DNA of 59,951 bases from Nitrospirota bacterium (GTDB taxonomy: Bacteria > Nitrospirota > Nitrospiria > Nitrospirales > Nitrospiraceae): the NCBI GenBank assembly GCA_020027965.1, contig JAHRHE010000002.1:1-59951 (forward strand), in the 5' to 3' direction. The notes under the pieces are model-generated. The model saw only the letters and a list, made by a program, of their open reading frames with translations. It was not told the origin of the DNA and did not search any database. Below, piece by piece: positions 44,639 to 59,127 of the stretch (within the stretch, counting starts at the first letter, position 1; each line of letters opens with the position of its first letter). Both the position numbers and the translations under genes were made by a program.

Positions 44639-47047
44639 ATGGCGAACGTACTATCAGACAAGGAAGTGAAGTTAATCGATGCTTATTGGCGAGCTGCCAA
44701 CTATCTGTCGGTCGGGCAAATTTACCTGTACGACAACCCGCTCCTCAAGAAGAGCCTCACCAAGGAGCACATCAAGCCGCGGCTGCTCGGCCACTGGGGC
44801 ACGACGCCTGGGTTGAACTTCATCTACGTCCACCTGAACCGGCTGATCAAGAAGCACGATCTCAACATGCTCTACATCACCGGCCCGGGGCACGGGGGGC
44901 CCGGCCTCGTTGCCAACGCGTACCTCGAGGGCACGTACAGCGAAGTGTACCCGAACATCTCTCAGGATGAAGCCGGGATGAAGTGTCTGTTCACCCAGTT
45001 CTCGTTCCCGGGCGGCATTCCCAGTCACGTCGCGCCGGAAACACCGGGTTCGATCCATGAGGGCGGCGAGCTCGGGTACGCGGTCTCGCACGCGTACGGG
45101 GCGGCGTTCGACAACCCCGATCTGGTCGTGGCCTGCGTGGTCGGCGACGGGGAGGCGGAAACCGGGCCGCTCGCGACAAGCTGGCATTCCAACAAGTTCC
45201 TGAACCCGGCCACCGATGGTGTGGTTCTGCCGATCCTGCACCTCAATGGCTATAAAATCGCCAATCCGTGCGTGCTGGCCCGCATCAGTCACGAGGAGCT
45301 CGATCACCTGTTCCGGGGGTACGGTTACACGCCCTATTTCGTCGAAGGGCACGAGCCTGAGACGATGCACCAGCTCATGGCCGGCACGCTGGACACGATC
45401 GTCGCGGAGATCCGTCGCATCAAGGCCGATGCGCGCCGCAACGGGGCCACGAAGCGACCGCTGTGGCCCATGATCGTGCTCCGCACGCCCAAAGGATGGA
45501 CCTGCCCGAAGGAGATCGACGGCAAGCGGACCGAAGACTACTGGCGTTCCCATCAGGTGCCCATGGGCGAGATGCACGAGAACGCGAGCCATGTGCGCGT
45601 CCTCGATAAATGGATGAAAAGCTACATGCCGGAGGAATTGTTCGACAAGACCGGCCGGCTTAACTCCGACCTGGCCGCATTGGCACCCACGGGGGATCGC
45701 CGCATGAGCGCCAATCCCCATACCAACGGCGGCGTGCTGCTCAAGGACCTGCGACTGCCCGACTTCCGCGACTATGCCGTCAAGGTCTCGAAACCCGGTG
45801 CCGTCACGGCCGAATCCACCCGCGAGATGGGCAAGTTCCTGCGAGACGTCATGAAGCTGAACCTGGACCACCGAAACTTCCGCCTCTTCAGTCCCGACGA
45901 GAACAACTCCAACCGTTGGCAGGATGCGATGGAAGTCACCAACCGGGCCTGGATGGCGGACCGTTACCCGTATGACGACCACCTGGCGCCGGACGGCCGC
46001 GTGATGGAGATGCTCAGCGAGCACCAGTGCCAGGGCTGGCTGGAGGGGTATCTCTTAACCGGCCGGCACGGATTTTTCTCCTGCTATGAGGCCTTCATCC
46101 ACATCATCGATTCCATGTTCAATCAACACGCCAAGTGGCTGAAGGTCACACGCCACATTCCATGGCGGCGGCCGATCGGCTCGCTCAACTATCTGCTCTC
46201 CTCACACGTGTGGCGCCAGGACCATAACGGGTTCAGCCATCAGGACCCCGGCTTCATTGACCACGTCATCAACAAGAAGGCAGAGGTCGTCCGCGTCTAC
46301 CTCCCGCCCGACGCGAACACGCTGCTGTCCGTGACCGACCACTGCCTGCGAAGCCGGAACTACGTCAACCTCATCGTCGCCGGCAAGCAGCCGGCCCCGC
46401 AATGGCTGACGATGGACCAGGCCATCAAGCACTGCACGGCCGGTATCGGCATCTGGGAGTGGGCCAGCAACGATAAGGGCGGGGAACCCGACGTCGTCAT
46501 GGCCTGCTGCGGCGATGTGCCCACGCTGGAGACGCTCGCGGCGGTGGATTTGTTTCGCCAGCACCTGCCGCAACTCAAAGTCCGCGTCATCAATATAGTG
46601 GACTTGATGAAGCTCCAGCCGTCGAGCGAGCATCCGCACGGGCTCAGCGACCACGAGTTCGACGTCCTGTTCACCAAGGACAAGCCGATCGTCTTCGCGT
46701 TCCACGGCTATCCGTGGCTGATCCACCGGCTGACCTACCGGCGAACCAATCACAAGAACCTGCACGCGCGCGGCTACAAGGAGGAGGGCACCACCACGAC
46801 GCCGTTCGACATGTGCGTCCTGAACGACATGGACCGCTTCCACCTGGCTGCCGACGTGATCGACCGCGTCCCGCACCTGGGAGCCCGGGCCGCCTATGCC
46901 AAACAGGCGATCCGTGACAAGCTCATCGAGCACAAGCAGTATATCGCCCGGTACGGCGAGGACATGCCCGAGATCACCGACTGGACCTGGGAGCAGCGCG
47001 CGCCGGCGTCCCGGCGCTCGGGCTCCACGGAAGCGGACAATGTCTGA
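44639..47047 (+). CDS. xfp: Xylulose-5-P/fructose-6-P phosphoketolase
   Basis: 802 residues from ATG 44639 with GGAGG nine bases upstream; the frame opens 96 nt earlier but only from here does it match the family. Clear signatures: '[21 protein letters not shown]', '[18 protein letters not shown]', '[21 protein letters not shown]', thiamine-diphosphate motif '[19 protein letters not shown]' near 169, and '[14 protein letters not shown]'. It cleaves xylulose-5-P (and possibly fructose-6-P) with phosphate to acetyl-P plus glyceraldehyde-3-P or erythrose-4-P, feeding AckA. Confidence 0.96.
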   Translation: MANVLSDKEVKLIDAYWRAANYLSVGQIYLYDNPLLKKSLTKEHIKPRLLGHWGTTPGLNFIYVHLNRLIKKHDLNMLYITGPGHGGPGLVANAYLEGTYSEVYPNISQDEAGMKCLFTQFSFPGGIPSHVAPETPGSIHEGGELGYAVSHAYGAAFDNPDLVVACVVGDGEAETGPLATSWHSNKFLNPATDGVVLPILHLNGYKIANPCVLARISHEELDHLFRGYGYTPYFVEGHEPETMHQLMAGTLDTIVAEIRRIKADARRNGATKRPLWPMIVLRTPKGWTCPKEIDGKRTEDYWRSHQVPMGEMHENASHVRVLDKWMKSYMPEELFDKTGRLNSDLAALAPTGDRRMSANPHTNGGVLLKDLRLPDFRDYAVKVSKPGAVTAESTREMGKFLRDVMKLNLDHRNFRLFSPDENNSNRWQDAMEVTNRAWMADRYPYDDHLAPDGRVMEMLSEHQCQGWLEGYLLTGRHGFFSCYEAFIHIIDSMFNQHAKWLKVTRHIPWRRPIGSLNYLLSSHVWRQDHNGFSHQDPGFIDHVINKKAEVVRVYLPPDANTLLSVTDHCLRSRNYVNLIVAGKQPAPQWLTMDQAIKHCTAGIGIWEWASNDKGGEPDVVMACCGDVPTLETLAAVDLFRQHLPQLKVRVINIVDLMKLQPSSEHPHGLSDHEFDVLFTKDKPIVFAFHGYPWLIHRLTYRRTNHKNLHARGYKEEGTTTTPFDMCVLNDMDRFHLAADVIDRVPHLGARAAYAKQAIRDKLIEHKQYIARYGEDMPEITDWTWEQRAPASRRSGSTEADNV

Positions 47048-47068
47048 GCGTCGAGAGGAGGTTCTTCC

Positions 47069-49591
<2,523 letters not shown>

Positions 49592-49644
49592 CAGGGCCCC
49601 GAAACGGTACGAAGACAAGGCGATTCGGAGAAGAGAGCGGTGCG

Positions 49645-51738
49645 ATGAACCGACGCATCGGGCCAGGAAGCAGCTTCCCCCTGGGGGCCGCCGTCCGCCA
49701 TGGCGGCGTCAATTTCAGCGTGTTCTCGAAGCACAGCACGCTGATGGAGCTGCTGTTGTTCGCCCATGAGGATGACGCGAAGCCAAGCCGCGTGATTACC
49801 CTCGATCCCAAGAAGCACCGCACCTACCACTACTGGCACGTCTTCGTTCCCGATCTGGAGCCGGGCCAGCTCTACGGGTTCCGGGCGGTCGGCCCGTGTG
49901 AACCGGAACGAGGGCTTCGGTTTGATCCGGAGAAGGTCCTGTTGGATCCCTACGGTCTGGCGGTCACGGTCCCGAAGGGGTACAGCCGCGTGGCTGCGAG
50001 CAAGCCAGGCGACAATGCCGCCACCGCGATGAAGAGCGTGGTGGCGGAGCTCCGAGGGTACGACTGGGAAGGGGACGCTCCGCTGAAGCGGCCCTTCGCG
50101 AACACCGTGATCTATGAGATGCATGTCGCTGGATTCACCCGCCATGCCAGCTCCGGCCTGGCCCCTGAGCTGCGCGGCACCTACGCCGGCCTGATTGAAA
50201 AGATTCCCTACCTGCGGGACCTCGGTGTGACCGCCGTTGAATTGCTGCCGGTCTATCAGTTCGACGAACAAGACTGCCCGCCCGGCCATATCAACTACTG
50301 GGGCTACGCCCCTGTCTCGTTCTTCGCCCCGCATCGCGCGTACAGCTCCCGGCAGGACCCGCTCGGGCCCGTAAACGAGTTCCGCGAGATGGTGAAGGCC
50401 CTGCACAGGGCCGGCATCGAGGTCATCCTTGATGTCGTGTATAACCACACCGCCGAAGGGAACCACGAAGGGCCGACGCTCTGCTATCGAGGCCTCGAGA
50501 ACGGCGCCTACTACCTCCTGGAGGAGGACCGGACCTGGTACAGCAACTACACCGGGACCGGCAACACCTTGAACGCGAACCATCCCATCGTACGCCGGAT
50601 GATCGTGGACAGCCTCCGTTACTGGGTCCAAGCCATGCATGTGGACGGTTTTCGCTTTGACCTGGCCTCGATCCTCTCCCGCGACGAGGCCGGCCGACCG
50701 CTGGAGAATCCCCCGATCCTCTGGGACATTGAAACGGATCCCTTCCTGGCTGGAACGAAACTGATTGCGGAAGCCTGGGACGCTGCTGGCCTGTACCAGG
50801 TCGGCAGCTTCATCGGCGACAGTTGGAAAGAGTGGAACGGCCGGTTCCGGGACGACGTCCGGCGCTTTCTGAAAAGCGACAGCGGCACCCTGTCGCGCCT
50901 GGCTACTAGACTGATCGGCAGCCCGGATCTCTATGGCCACGAGGAACGGGAGCCCGAACAGAGCATCAATTTCGTGACCTGTCATGACGGGTTCACGCTC
51001 AACGATTTGGTCTCCTACAACCAGAAGTACAACGAAGCGAACGGGGAGGACAACCGGGACGGATCGAACGACAACCTGAGCTGGAACTGCGGGGCGGAAG
51101 GTCCGACGGACGATCCGGCGATCGAGCGGCTCCGCAATCGTCAAGTCAAGAACTTCCTGACGCTGACGTCGCTGGCGGTCGGCACGCCGATGTTGCTCAT
51201 GGGCGACGAGGTGCGGCGGACGCAACGCGGCAACAACAACGCCTATTGCCAGGACAACGAGCTCAGTTGGTTCGACTGGACGCTCCTCGACAAACACAAG
51301 GACATCCACCGGTTCGCCAAGCTCATGGTCTCGCTTCGGGGGCGGCGGGACATGGCCAAGGAAGACATCGACTTGAGTCTGAACCAGTTGTTGCGCCAGG
51401 CGCAGATCGCGTGGCATGGCGTCAAACTCAATCAGCCTGACTGGAGCGACGATTCGCGCAGCCTGGCGTTGACGATGCGAAGCTTGCGGGGCCGGTTCCT
51501 GCTCCACGGCATCCTGAATGCTTACTGGGAAGCGCTGACATTCGAGCTCCCGCCGGTCACCGAGGGACCTGACAGACAGTGGCGGCGATGCATCGACACC
51601 GCACTCGACTCGCCGCAGGACATCTGCGAACCGGCCGAGAGCCCTGCTGTCCGAGAGGCCGCGTACCTGGTGCAGCCCCGTTCGATCGTCATCCTGCTTG
51701 CCCGACTCGGAGGACAGGTTGAAGGTCGGGCGGTATAG
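49645..51738 (+). CDS. glgX: Glycogen debranching enzyme, GlgX type
   Basis: 697 residues: N-terminal CBM48-like domain ('HGGVNFSVFSKHSTLMELLLF'), then a GH13 barrel. The catalytic residues are visible: nucleophile aspartate in 'HVDGFRFDLAS' (near 336), acid/base glutamate in 'LIAEAWDAAG' (near 376) and 'TCHDGFTLNDLVSYN' (near 448). Further family phrases are 'NYWGYAPVSFFAPH' and 'NAYCQDNELSWFDW'. It removes alpha-1,6 branches left by the phosphorylase. It lies 53 bp after glgP. Confidence 0.95.
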   Translation: MNRRIGPGSSFPLGAAVRHGGVNFSVFSKHSTLMELLLFAHEDDAKPSRVITLDPKKHRTYHYWHVFVPDLEPGQLYGFRAVGPCEPERGLRFDPEKVLLDPYGLAVTVPKGYSRVAASKPGDNAATAMKSVVAELRGYDWEGDAPLKRPFANTVIYEMHVAGFTRHASSGLAPELRGTYAGLIEKIPYLRDLGVTAVELLPVYQFDEQDCPPGHINYWGYAPVSFFAPHRAYSSRQDPLGPVNEFREMVKALHRAGIEVILDVVYNHTAEGNHEGPTLCYRGLENGAYYLLEEDRTWYSNYTGTGNTLNANHPIVRRMIVDSLRYWVQAMHVDGFRFDLASILSRDEAGRPLENPPILWDIETDPFLAGTKLIAEAWDAAGLYQVGSFIGDSWKEWNGRFRDDVRRFLKSDSGTLSRLATRLIGSPDLYGHEEREPEQSINFVTCHDGFTLNDLVSYNQKYNEANGEDNRDGSNDNLSWNCGAEGPTDDPAIERLRNRQVKNFLTLTSLAVGTPMLLMGDEVRRTQRGNNNAYCQDNELSWFDWTLLDKHKDIHRFAKLMVSLRGRRDMAKEDIDLSLNQLLRQAQIAWHGVKLNQPDWSDDSRSLALTMRSLRGRFLLHGILNAYWEALTFELPPVTEGPDRQWRRCIDTALDSPQDICEPAESPAVREAAYLVQPRSIVILLARLGGQVEGRAV

Positions 51739-51856
51739 GCGCAGGAGCCAACGGTGGTGCACCCGCGCGGAATATGCGCGGGAGATTTGGGGCGTCAAGC
51801 CATGTCCCGTGTCGTAGCAAGCGCGAGATGACAGGCGACCTCAACGGAGCTGATGC

Positions 51857-52666
51857 ATGAAGCAAGCGCAAGACGGTGCCGACGGGAAGAAACTGAAACG
51901 TAAGAAGTACGAGAAGGAGCTGCGCAAGCTTCAGGCTGAACTGTGCATTCTCCAGGACTGGGTGAAAGACAAAGGCCTGCGGATCATCGTGGTGTTTGAG
52001 GGACGCGACGGCGCCGGCAAGGGAGGGACCATTCGCGCCATCACCGAACGCGTCAGTCCACGCGTGTTCCGCCTCGTGGCGTTACCCGCGCCCTCCGACC
52101 GCGAGAAGAGCCAGATGTATATACAACGCTACATGCAGCACTTCCCGGCGGCCGGCGAGATTACCATCTTCGATCGCAGTTGGTACAACCGCGCCGGGGT
52201 GGAATGGGTCATGGGCTTTTGTACCAAGGAGCAGCATGCCCGCTTTCTCGAAATCTGCTCGGCGGTCGAAAAGTACATCGTTGACGGCGGGATCATCCTG
52301 ATCAAGTTCTGGCTCGAGGTGAGCAACAAGGAACAGGAGCGGCGCTTCCAGGCTCGCATCGAGGATCCGTTGCGCCAGTGGAAGCTCAGCCCGATGGACC
52401 TCCCGTCGCGTGCCCGCTGGTACGACTACTCGCGAGCGCGCGACCAGATGCTGGAGGCGACGGACACCAGGCACGCACCCTGGTATATCTTGCGGTCGGA
52501 TGACAAGAGGCGGGCGCGCCTCAACTGCATTACCCATCTGCTGAAGCTGATTCCCTACAAGAGGATAAAGCGTGACAAGGTGAAACTACCCAATCGATCG
52601 AACAAGCGCAAGTACGATGACCAGGCGACGTTGAAGGGAAGAAAGTTTATCCCAGAGAAGTACTGA
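51857..52666 (+). CDS. ppk2: Polyphosphate kinase 2 (PPK2)
   Basis: 269 residues, single-domain PPK2. Walker A 'FEGRDGAGKGGTI' lies near residue 50 and Walker B 'IFDRSWYNRAGVEWVMGF' near 105. Also typical are 'KYIVDGGIILIKFWLEVSNKEQERRF', 'WKLSPMDLPSRARWYDY' and 'APWYILRSDDKRRARLNCI'. It transfers phosphate between polyphosphate and nucleoside diphosphates (subtype direction uncertain). Its position inside a glycogen/phosphoketolase operon links polyphosphate turnover to glycogen use. Gap of 118 bp before, 25 bp after. Confidence 0.93.
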   Translation: MKQAQDGADGKKLKRKKYEKELRKLQAELCILQDWVKDKGLRIIVVFEGRDGAGKGGTIRAITERVSPRVFRLVALPAPSDREKSQMYIQRYMQHFPAAGEITIFDRSWYNRAGVEWVMGFCTKEQHARFLEICSAVEKYIVDGGIILIKFWLEVSNKEQERRFQARIEDPLRQWKLSPMDLPSRARWYDYSRARDQMLEATDTRHAPWYILRSDDKRRARLNCITHLLKLIPYKRIKRDKVKLPNRSNKRKYDDQATLKGRKFIPEKY

Positions 52667-52691
52667 CTGGGAGTTTGGAGCGGCCACGATC

Positions 52692-54755
52692 ATGACAGAC
52701 AAACAATTTGATCAGCTCTGCATCAACACCATCCGGACGCTTTCCATTGACGCCGTCCAGCAGGCCAACTCCGGGCATCCTGGGACGCCCATGGCCTTGG
52801 CCCCCGTGGCCTACTGCCTGTGGCAGCGCTTTCTACGCTTCGATCCGCAGGACCCGATCTGGCCCAACCGTGACCGTTTTGTCCTGTCGGTCGGGCATGC
52901 GTCCATGCTGTTGTACTCGCTCCTTCACCTGACCGGCGTGAAGGCCGTGAGCAAAGATTACGAAGCCCTTGGCGAGCCCTCGGTGCCGCTGGATGCCATC
53001 AAGCGGTTCCGTCAATTGGGGAGCCGCTGCCCGGGCCATCCCGAGTACCGATGGACGTCGGGCGTCGAAACCACCGCGGGGCCGCTCGGGCAGGGGGTCA
53101 CGAACAGCGTGGGCATGGCCATCGCCGCCCGCTGGATGGCCGCTCATTTCAACCGGCCCGGCTTCGATGACGTGATCAATTTCAACGTGTACGCCGTGTG
53201 CGGGGACGGGTGCATGATGGAGGGCATCTCGCACGAGGCCGCCTCTCTGGCCGGGCACTTGGGTCTCTCGAATCTGTGCTGGATCTACGACAACAATCAC
53301 ATCACGATCGAAGGCCACACCGCGTTGGCCTTCTCGGAAGACGTCGCCACACGGTTCATCGCCTACGGATGGAACGTGACCCGGGTCGGCGACGCCAACG
53401 ACCTGGAGATGCTGGAGCGGGCCTTCCGCACCCACCAGAAGACGACGGATCGCCCCACCCTGATCATCGTGGACAGCCACATCGCCTATGGGGCGCCCAA
53501 CAAGCAGGATACCTCGGCCGCTCACGGGGAACCGCTCGGTGAAGAGGAGATCCGGCTGACCAAGAGAAATTACGGCTGGCCGGAGGACGCCAAGTTCTTT
53601 ATTCCCGACGGCGTCTGTGAGCACTTCCGGCAAGGAATCGGCGCACGGGGGAAGACGCTCCGTGACGCCTGGTTCACGCGCATCAAGGAGTACAAGGCCA
53701 AGTACCCTGAGCTGGCCGATCAGTTGTACCGGATGCAACACCGGCAGTTGCCGGATGGCTGGGACAAGGACCTGCCTCACTTCCCGGCCGACGCCAAGGG
53801 TCTCGCCACACGGGTCTCCTCCGGGCAGGTGTTGAATGCCGTGGCGAAGCGGGTACCCTGGCTGCTGGGTGGCTCGGCGGACCTGGCCCCTTCGGCCAAG
53901 ACGCGCTTGACCTTCGAAGGAGCGGGCGATGTATCTGCGGAGAATCCCGGTGGCCGTAATCTACACTTCGGCATCCGCGAGCATGCCATGGGTGCGATCT
54001 TGAACGGCATGGCCCTGGTGAAGGTGCGGCCGTATGGCTCCGGGTTCCTGATCTTCAGCGACTATGCCCGTGGGGCGATCCGGCTCAGCGCCCTCATGGA
54101 ATTGCCGGTCATCCACATTTTCACGCACGACTCGATCGGAGTGGGGGAAGACGGTCCCACCCATCAGCCGGTCGAACATCTCGCCTCGTTGCGCGCGATG
54201 CCTGGATTGATCGTCCTTCGCCCGGCGGATGCCAATGAAGTGGTCGAGGCGTGGCGCGTGATCATGACGCGGCACCATGAGCCCGTTGTGCTCATCCTGA
54301 CCCGGCAAGACGTGCCGACACTCGATCGCACGAAGTATGCGTCCGCTGCCGGCCTGGCGAAGGGGGGCTACGTGCTGGCCGATGCCGCCGGCGGCAAACC
54401 CGAGGTGATCCTGCTCGGGTCCGGCAGTGAGGTGTCCGTCTGTCTCGCCGCCTACGAGCAGCTCAAGTCCGAGGGCATTCAGGCGCGCGTCGTGAGCATG
54501 CCCTCCTGGGAGCTGTTCGAACAGCAGGACCAGGCCTATCGGACCAAGGTCCTGCCGCCGTCGGTGGCCGCGCGCGTGGCGGTTGAGCTGGCTTCGACAT
54601 TCGGGTGGGCACACTATGTCGGTACGGCCGGCACCATCATCGGCATGACGACGTTCGGGGCCTCGGCCCCGCTCAAGGTGCTGCAGAAGGAATTCGGGTT
54701 CACGAAGGAGCACGTCGTCGAGGCTGCCAGGCAGCAGGTGAAGCAAGCGAGGTAG
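52692..54755 (+). CDS. tkt: Transketolase
   Basis: 687 residues, full length. Thiamine-diphosphate motif '[25 protein letters not shown]' near 170, '[22 protein letters not shown]' at the N-terminus, '[25 protein letters not shown]', '[20 protein letters not shown]', and '[28 protein letters not shown]'. It exchanges two-carbon units among sugar phosphates and supplies xylulose-5-P to phosphoketolase. It ends 2 bp before the next GTG, indicating tight translational coupling. Confidence 0.97.
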   Translation: MTDKQFDQLCINTIRTLSIDAVQQANSGHPGTPMALAPVAYCLWQRFLRFDPQDPIWPNRDRFVLSVGHASMLLYSLLHLTGVKAVSKDYEALGEPSVPLDAIKRFRQLGSRCPGHPEYRWTSGVETTAGPLGQGVTNSVGMAIAARWMAAHFNRPGFDDVINFNVYAVCGDGCMMEGISHEAASLAGHLGLSNLCWIYDNNHITIEGHTALAFSEDVATRFIAYGWNVTRVGDANDLEMLERAFRTHQKTTDRPTLIIVDSHIAYGAPNKQDTSAAHGEPLGEEEIRLTKRNYGWPEDAKFFIPDGVCEHFRQGIGARGKTLRDAWFTRIKEYKAKYPELADQLYRMQHRQLPDGWDKDLPHFPADAKGLATRVSSGQVLNAVAKRVPWLLGGSADLAPSAKTRLTFEGAGDVSAENPGGRNLHFGIREHAMGAILNGMALVKVRPYGSGFLIFSDYARGAIRLSALMELPVIHIFTHDSIGVGEDGPTHQPVEHLASLRAMPGLIVLRPADANEVVEAWRVIMTRHHEPVVLILTRQDVPTLDRTKYASAAGLAKGGYVLADAAGGKPEVILLGSGSEVSVCLAAYEQLKSEGIQARVVSMPSWELFEQQDQAYRTKVLPPSVAARVAVELASTFGWAHYVGTAGTIIGMTTFGASAPLKVLQKEFGFTKEHVVEAARQQVKQAR

Positions 54756-54757
54756 CC

Positions 54758-57700
54758 GTGCGCGTCGCAATCGGGTCCGATCACGCGGGATTTGAATTGA
54801 AAGAAGTCTTGAGAGGCTATCTCAACGACCTCAAGCACGACGTGTTGGACCTGGGGACTCACGGCACGGCTCCGGTGGACTACCCGGACTATGCCGAGGC
54901 GGTCGGCGTCGCCGTGCGTGCAGGGAAAGCGGATCGTGGGATTATGATCTGCGGCAGCGGCGTCGGCGCGTCGGTGGCCGCCAACAAAGTGCCCGATATT
55001 CGGGCGGGTCTGTGCCACGATACCTATTCGGCTCACCAGGGTGTGGAACACGATGACATGAATGTACTGGTGTTGGGGGGGCGCGTGATCGGCGTGGAGA
55101 TGGCTCGCGAGCTGGTCCGCGCCTTCCTCGGAGCCCGCTTCACCGGTGATGACCGCCATCTCAGACGACTCACAAAGGTGATTGCCATGGAAAACCCGTT
55201 ACGAGCGTTACAACAGCATGGGCAGTCGGTGTGGCTGGACTATATCCGTCGGAGCTTGATCACCAGCGGCGAGCTGCAACGCATGATCGACGACGATGGC
55301 TTGCGTGGCGTCACGTCGAACCCGGCCATCTTCGAGAAGGCCATCGCCGGGAGCACGGATTATAAGGATATCCTGACGTCTCCGGACTCACGGAAGCTCG
55401 ACGCCAAGACCTTGTACGAACGGATTGCCGTTCGTGACATTCAGGAGGCCGCCGACCTGTTGCGGCCGGTCTATGACCGATCGAAGCAGCGCGATGGGTA
55501 TGTGAGCCTGGAAGTCTCGCCGACCCTCGCGCACGAGACCCAAGGGACCCTCGAGGAGGCCCGGCGATTGTGGAAAGCCGTGGCGCGACCGAACGTCATG
55601 ATCAAGGTTCCCGCGACGGGGGAAGGCATTCCCGCCATCCAGCAATTGATCAGCGAAGGTATCAACGTCAACGTCACCCTGCTCTTCTCACAGGAGGCAT
55701 ACGAACGGGTGGCCGAGGCGTACCTGGCGGGCCTGGAGAAGCTCGCGGCCAGCAAAGGCGATCTCAGCCGCGTCGCCAGCGTGGCCAGCTTTTTTATCAG
55801 CCGGATCGACTCGGCGATCGACGGCCTCATCACCGCTCGGTTGAAGACCGTGACGGATGCCAGGGAGCAGGCGCTCCTTCGCAGCCTGATCGGCAAGGTG
55901 GCGATCGCCAACGCGAAGCTGACCTACCAGCGGTATCGCGAGCTCTTCGGCGGCCAACGGTGGCAGGCACTGGCTGGCCGAGGCGCGCAGACTCAGCGCC
56001 TCTTGTGGGCCAGCACGGGCACCAAGGATCCGAATTATCGAGACGTGGTGTATGTGGAGGAACTCATCGGCCCTGACACCGTGAACACGATTCCCCCGGC
56101 GACGTTCGACGCCTTCCGCGATCACGGACGGCCTCGCGCCAGCCTGGCCGAGGAGGTGGACGGCGCGTTCGACACGATGGCCTCGCTGGCCAAGGCCGGC
56201 ATTGGGATGAAGGACGTTACGGACAAGCTCCTCGCGCAGGGGGTGCAACTGTTCGCCGATGCCTTTGACAAGCTGCTCAAGGCGGTCGGGCAACAGGGCA
56301 AGGATGTCGGCGCCGGCAAGATCAATCGCCAGACCTACAAGCTCCCCGAGCCCCTGACGGCCGCCGTGAAGACCCTGTTGGACGACTGGCGGGCCCACGC
56401 CAAGGTGCGGAAGCTCTGGGCGCGAGAGGCCTCGCTGTGGACCGGAGCGGATGAAGGACAATGGCTCGGCTGGTTGGGCATCACAAACGGGCAACTGGCC
56501 CACATTGACCGCTTGAAGACCATCTCAAACGCCGCGAAGACCGCCGGACTCTCGCATGCCCTGCTGCTCGGCATGGGCGGGTCGAGCCTGGGCCCGGAAG
56601 TCATCAAAATGACGTTCGGGAAGATCGCCGGTTATCCTGAGCTGCACGTCCTGGATTCGATCGATCCGGCTCAGGTGAGGACCTTCGAGAACCAGGTGGA
56701 TCTGGCGAAGACCCTCTTCATCGTCTCGAGCAAGTCCGGCGGGACGCTGGAGCCGAACATCTTCAAACAGTATTTCTTCGAGCGGGTGAAGCAAGTCGTC
56801 GGCGAAAAGGAGGCGGGGAACCGGTTCATCGCAATCACGGATCCCGGATCGAAGATGCAGAAGGTGGCCGAGAGCGACGGCTTCCGTCATATCTTTTTCG
56901 GTTTGCCGAGCATCGGCGGCCGGTACTCGGTGCTCTCGGATTTCGGCCTGGTGCCCGCAGCCATCATGGGCGTGGACGTACCCAAGTTGCTCGATCGGAC
57001 CGAGGAAATGGTGTACGCTTGTACCCCATCTGTCCCCATTGAGGAGAACCCCGGCGTCGTGCTTGGTCTCATTCTCGGAGCGGCGCATAACCAGGGGCGC
57101 AATAAGCTGACGCTGATCACCTCGCCCGGGATCGGCGACCTGGGCGCCTGGCTCGAGCAATTGGTCGCTGAGTCAACCGGTAAGGTGGGGAAAGGGATCA
57201 TTCCTGTGGATCGGGAATCAGTCGCCGCTCCGGCCGCGTACGGCACCGACCGCCTGTTCGTTTATGTGCGGCTTGAGGCGGCGCCCGATCGGGCACAGGA
57301 CGCGGCTGTGGAGGCGCTGGAACGGGCCGGCCATCCGGTCGTGCGTATCGGGGTGGACGAACTCTACGATCTCGGTGAAGAGTTCTTTCGTTGGGAAATC
57401 GCGACCGCCGTGGCGGGTTCGGTCATCGGCATTCACCCGTTCGACCAGCCCGATGTGGAGGCCAGCAAGGTGGCCACACGCAAACTGACCTCGGAATACG
57501 AGCAGACCGGCAAGCTTCCGCCGGAGACACCGTTCTTCGAAGAAGGCGGTCTCAAGCTTTTCACAGACGACAAGAATGCGACCGCGCTCGGTGCGGCGGT
57601 GGGAAAGAGCGCGTCGCTCACGGCCCATCTCAAGGCCCACCTCGACCGGATCAAGGCCGGTGATTACGTCGCCCTGCTGGCCTACATCGAAATGAATGAG

Positions 57701-58042
57701 GCCCACGAGCGCGCCTTACAAACCATGCGGCATGCGGTCCGGGATCGGAAGCACGTTGCGACCTGCCTCGGCTTCGGCCCGCGCTTCCTGCACTCGACCG
57801 GGCAGGCGTACAAGGGCGGGCAGAACACGGGCGTCTTTCTGCAGATCACGTGCGACGACGCCGCGGACCTGCCGGTTCCCGGCCAGACCTATACGTTTGG
57901 TGTCGTGAAAGCCGCACAGGCCCGTGGCGATTTTCAGGTTCTGGTGGAGCGTGGCCGCCGGGCCCTGCGCATCCATCTGGGCAAGGACGTTCGGGCGGGA
58001 TTGCAAAAGCTGGATGCCGCCATCAAGCAGGCATTGACCTAG
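54758..58042 (+). CDS. Trifunctional RpiB-transaldolase-glucose-6-P isomerase frame
   Basis: 1094 codons without a stop from GTG 54758. Residues 1-143 are a complete RpiB ribose-5-P isomerase: '[10 protein letters not shown]', catalytic C65 in '[10 protein letters not shown]', and H98. Residues 144-~510 are transaldolase ('[13 protein letters not shown]', Schiff-base K283 in '[10 protein letters not shown]'). Residues ~525-1094 are glucose-6-P isomerase ('[14 protein letters not shown]', '[11 protein letters not shown]', '[12 protein letters not shown]'). Tal-Pgi fusions of about 950 residues are known in this type of bacterium and normally begin MENPL. Here that methionine (M144, ATG 55187) follows RpiB directly with no stop codon. 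Either a three-enzyme polypeptide is made, or Tal-Pgi also starts internally. Confidence 0.9.
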   Translation: MRVAIGSDHAGFELKEVLRGYLNDLKHDVLDLGTHGTAPVDYPDYAEAVGVAVRAGKADRGIMICGSGVGASVAANKVPDIRAGLCHDTYSAHQGVEHDDMNVLVLGGRVIGVEMARELVRAFLGARFTGDDRHLRRLTKVIAMENPLRALQQHGQSVWLDYIRRSLITSGELQRMIDDDGLRGVTSNPAIFEKAIAGSTDYKDILTSPDSRKLDAKTLYERIAVRDIQEAADLLRPVYDRSKQRDGYVSLEVSPTLAHETQGTLEEARRLWKAVARPNVMIKVPATGEGIPAIQQLISEGINVNVTLLFSQEAYERVAEAYLAGLEKLAASKGDLSRVASVASFFISRIDSAIDGLITARLKTVTDAREQALLRSLIGKVAIANAKLTYQRYRELFGGQRWQALAGRGAQTQRLLWASTGTKDPNYRDVVYVEELIGPDTVNTIPPATFDAFRDHGRPRASLAEEVDGAFDTMASLAKAGIGMKDVTDKLLAQGVQLFADAFDKLLKAVGQQGKDVGAGKINRQTYKLPEPLTAAVKTLLDDWRAHAKVRKLWAREASLWTGADEGQWLGWLGITNGQLAHIDRLKTISNAAKTAGLSHALLLGMGGSSLGPEVIKMTFGKIAGYPELHVLDSIDPAQVRTFENQVDLAKTLFIVSSKSGGTLEPNIFKQYFFERVKQVVGEKEAGNRFIAITDPGSKMQKVAESDGFRHIFFGLPSIGGRYSVLSDFGLVPAAIMGVDVPKLLDRTEEMVYACTPSVPIEENPGVVLGLILGAAHNQGRNKLTLITSPGIGDLGAWLEQLVAESTGKVGKGIIPVDRESVAAPAAYGTDRLFVYVRLEAAPDRAQDAAVEALERAGHPVVRIGVDELYDLGEEFFRWEIATAVAGSVIGIHPFDQPDVEASKVATRKLTSEYEQTGKLPPETPFFEEGGLKLFTDDKNATALGAAVGKSASLTAHLKAHLDRIKAGDYVALLAYIEMNEAHERALQTMRHAVRDRKHVATCLGFGPRFLHSTGQAYKGGQNTGVFLQITCDDAADLPVPGQTYTFGVVKAAQARGDFQVLVERGRRALRIHLGKDVRAGLQKLDAAIKQALT
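55176..55189 (+). promoter_or_regulatory. Possible internal ribosome site and start of Tal-Pgi
   Basis: AAGGTG lies about six bases before the in-frame ATG 55187 that encodes the usual first methionine of Tal-Pgi proteins (951 residues from here). It could allow a separate Tal-Pgi product within the longer RpiB-Tal-Pgi frame. Confidence 0.4.
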
Positions 58043-58051
58043 GAGGAACCC

Positions 58052-59113
58052 ATGACGACGATCACGCAATACCTCGGCGACAAGGCCGACTATTTGCTCA
58101 GTTTTAAGGACCCCAAGATCCCCAAGGAGCGGCTCCATCTGCCGGGACCGGATTTCGTGGACCGGATCTTCGCGCAGTCCGACCGCAACAACCGGGTGCT
58201 GACCAACCTCCAGCGACTTTTTAGCCAAGGCCGCCTGGGCCACACGGGTTACCTTTCCATCCTCCCGGTCGATCAGGGCATCGAGCACTCCGCGGGCGCG
58301 AGCTTCGCGCGGAACCCGGATTACTTCGACTCGGAGAATATCGTGCGCCTCGCGCTGGAGGGTGGCTGCAACGCTGTCGCGACGACGTTCGGGGTGCTGG
58401 GCACCGTCGCCCGAAAGTATGCGCCTAAGATTCCGTTCCTGGTGAAGATCAACCACAACGAATTGCTGACCTACCCGAACAAGTTCGACCAGGTGCTGTT
58501 CGGCACCGTGAAACAGGCTGCCGAGATGGGCGCGGCAGCCGTCGGCGCGACCATCTACTTCGGCTCCGAGCAGAGCACCAGGCAGATCGTCGAAGTCAGC
58601 CAGGCCTTCGCGCTGGCCCACGAGATGGGGATGGCCACCGTGCTGTGGTGCTACTTACGCAACAGCGAGTTTAAGAAGGACAAGGACTATCACGTGTCCG
58701 CCGACCTCACAGGTCAGGCCAACCACCTCGGCGTGACGATCCAAGCGGATATCATCAAGCAGAAACTCCCGGAGAACAACAGCGGATTCAAGGCCATGAA
58801 CATGGGCGGCTCGAGCTACGGCAAGCTGGACGAGCGGATGTACACTGATCTCTGCAGCGATCACCCGATCGACCTGTGCCGCTATCAGGTGGCCAACTGC
58901 TATATGGGCCGCGCCGGGCTCATCAACAGCGGCGGCGCCTCCGGCAAGAACGACTTCGCCGAGGCGGTTACCACGGCGGTCATCAATAAGCGAGCCGGCG
59001 GGATGGGGCTAATCTCCGGGCGCAAGGCGTTTCAGCGTCCCATGAAGGACGGGATCGGGTTGCTGAATGCCATTCAGGACGTCTATCTCAGCCGCGAGGT
59101 CACGGTGGCGTGA
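58052..59113 (+). CDS. fbaB: Class I fructose-bisphosphate aldolase (FbaB/DhnA type)
   Basis: 353 residues, close in length and pattern to E. coli FbaB: '[13 protein letters not shown]', '[31 protein letters not shown]', '[23 protein letters not shown]', '[21 protein letters not shown]', '[15 protein letters not shown]', '[32 protein letters not shown]' (where the Schiff-base lysine is expected), '[14 protein letters not shown]', '[16 protein letters not shown]'. It interconverts fructose-1,6-bisphosphate with triose phosphates. AGGAGG precedes the ATG, 9 bp after the preceding stop. Last gene of the operon. Confidence 0.96.
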   Translation: MTTITQYLGDKADYLLSFKDPKIPKERLHLPGPDFVDRIFAQSDRNNRVLTNLQRLFSQGRLGHTGYLSILPVDQGIEHSAGASFARNPDYFDSENIVRLALEGGCNAVATTFGVLGTVARKYAPKIPFLVKINHNELLTYPNKFDQVLFGTVKQAAEMGAAAVGATIYFGSEQSTRQIVEVSQAFALAHEMGMATVLWCYLRNSEFKKDKDYHVSADLTGQANHLGVTIQADIIKQKLPENNSGFKAMNMGGSSYGKLDERMYTDLCSDHPIDLCRYQVANCYMGRAGLINSGGASGKNDFAEAVTTAVINKRAGGMGLISGRKAFQRPMKDGIGLLNAIQDVYLSREVTVA

Positions 59114-59127
59114 CAGGGGAGAGGGGA

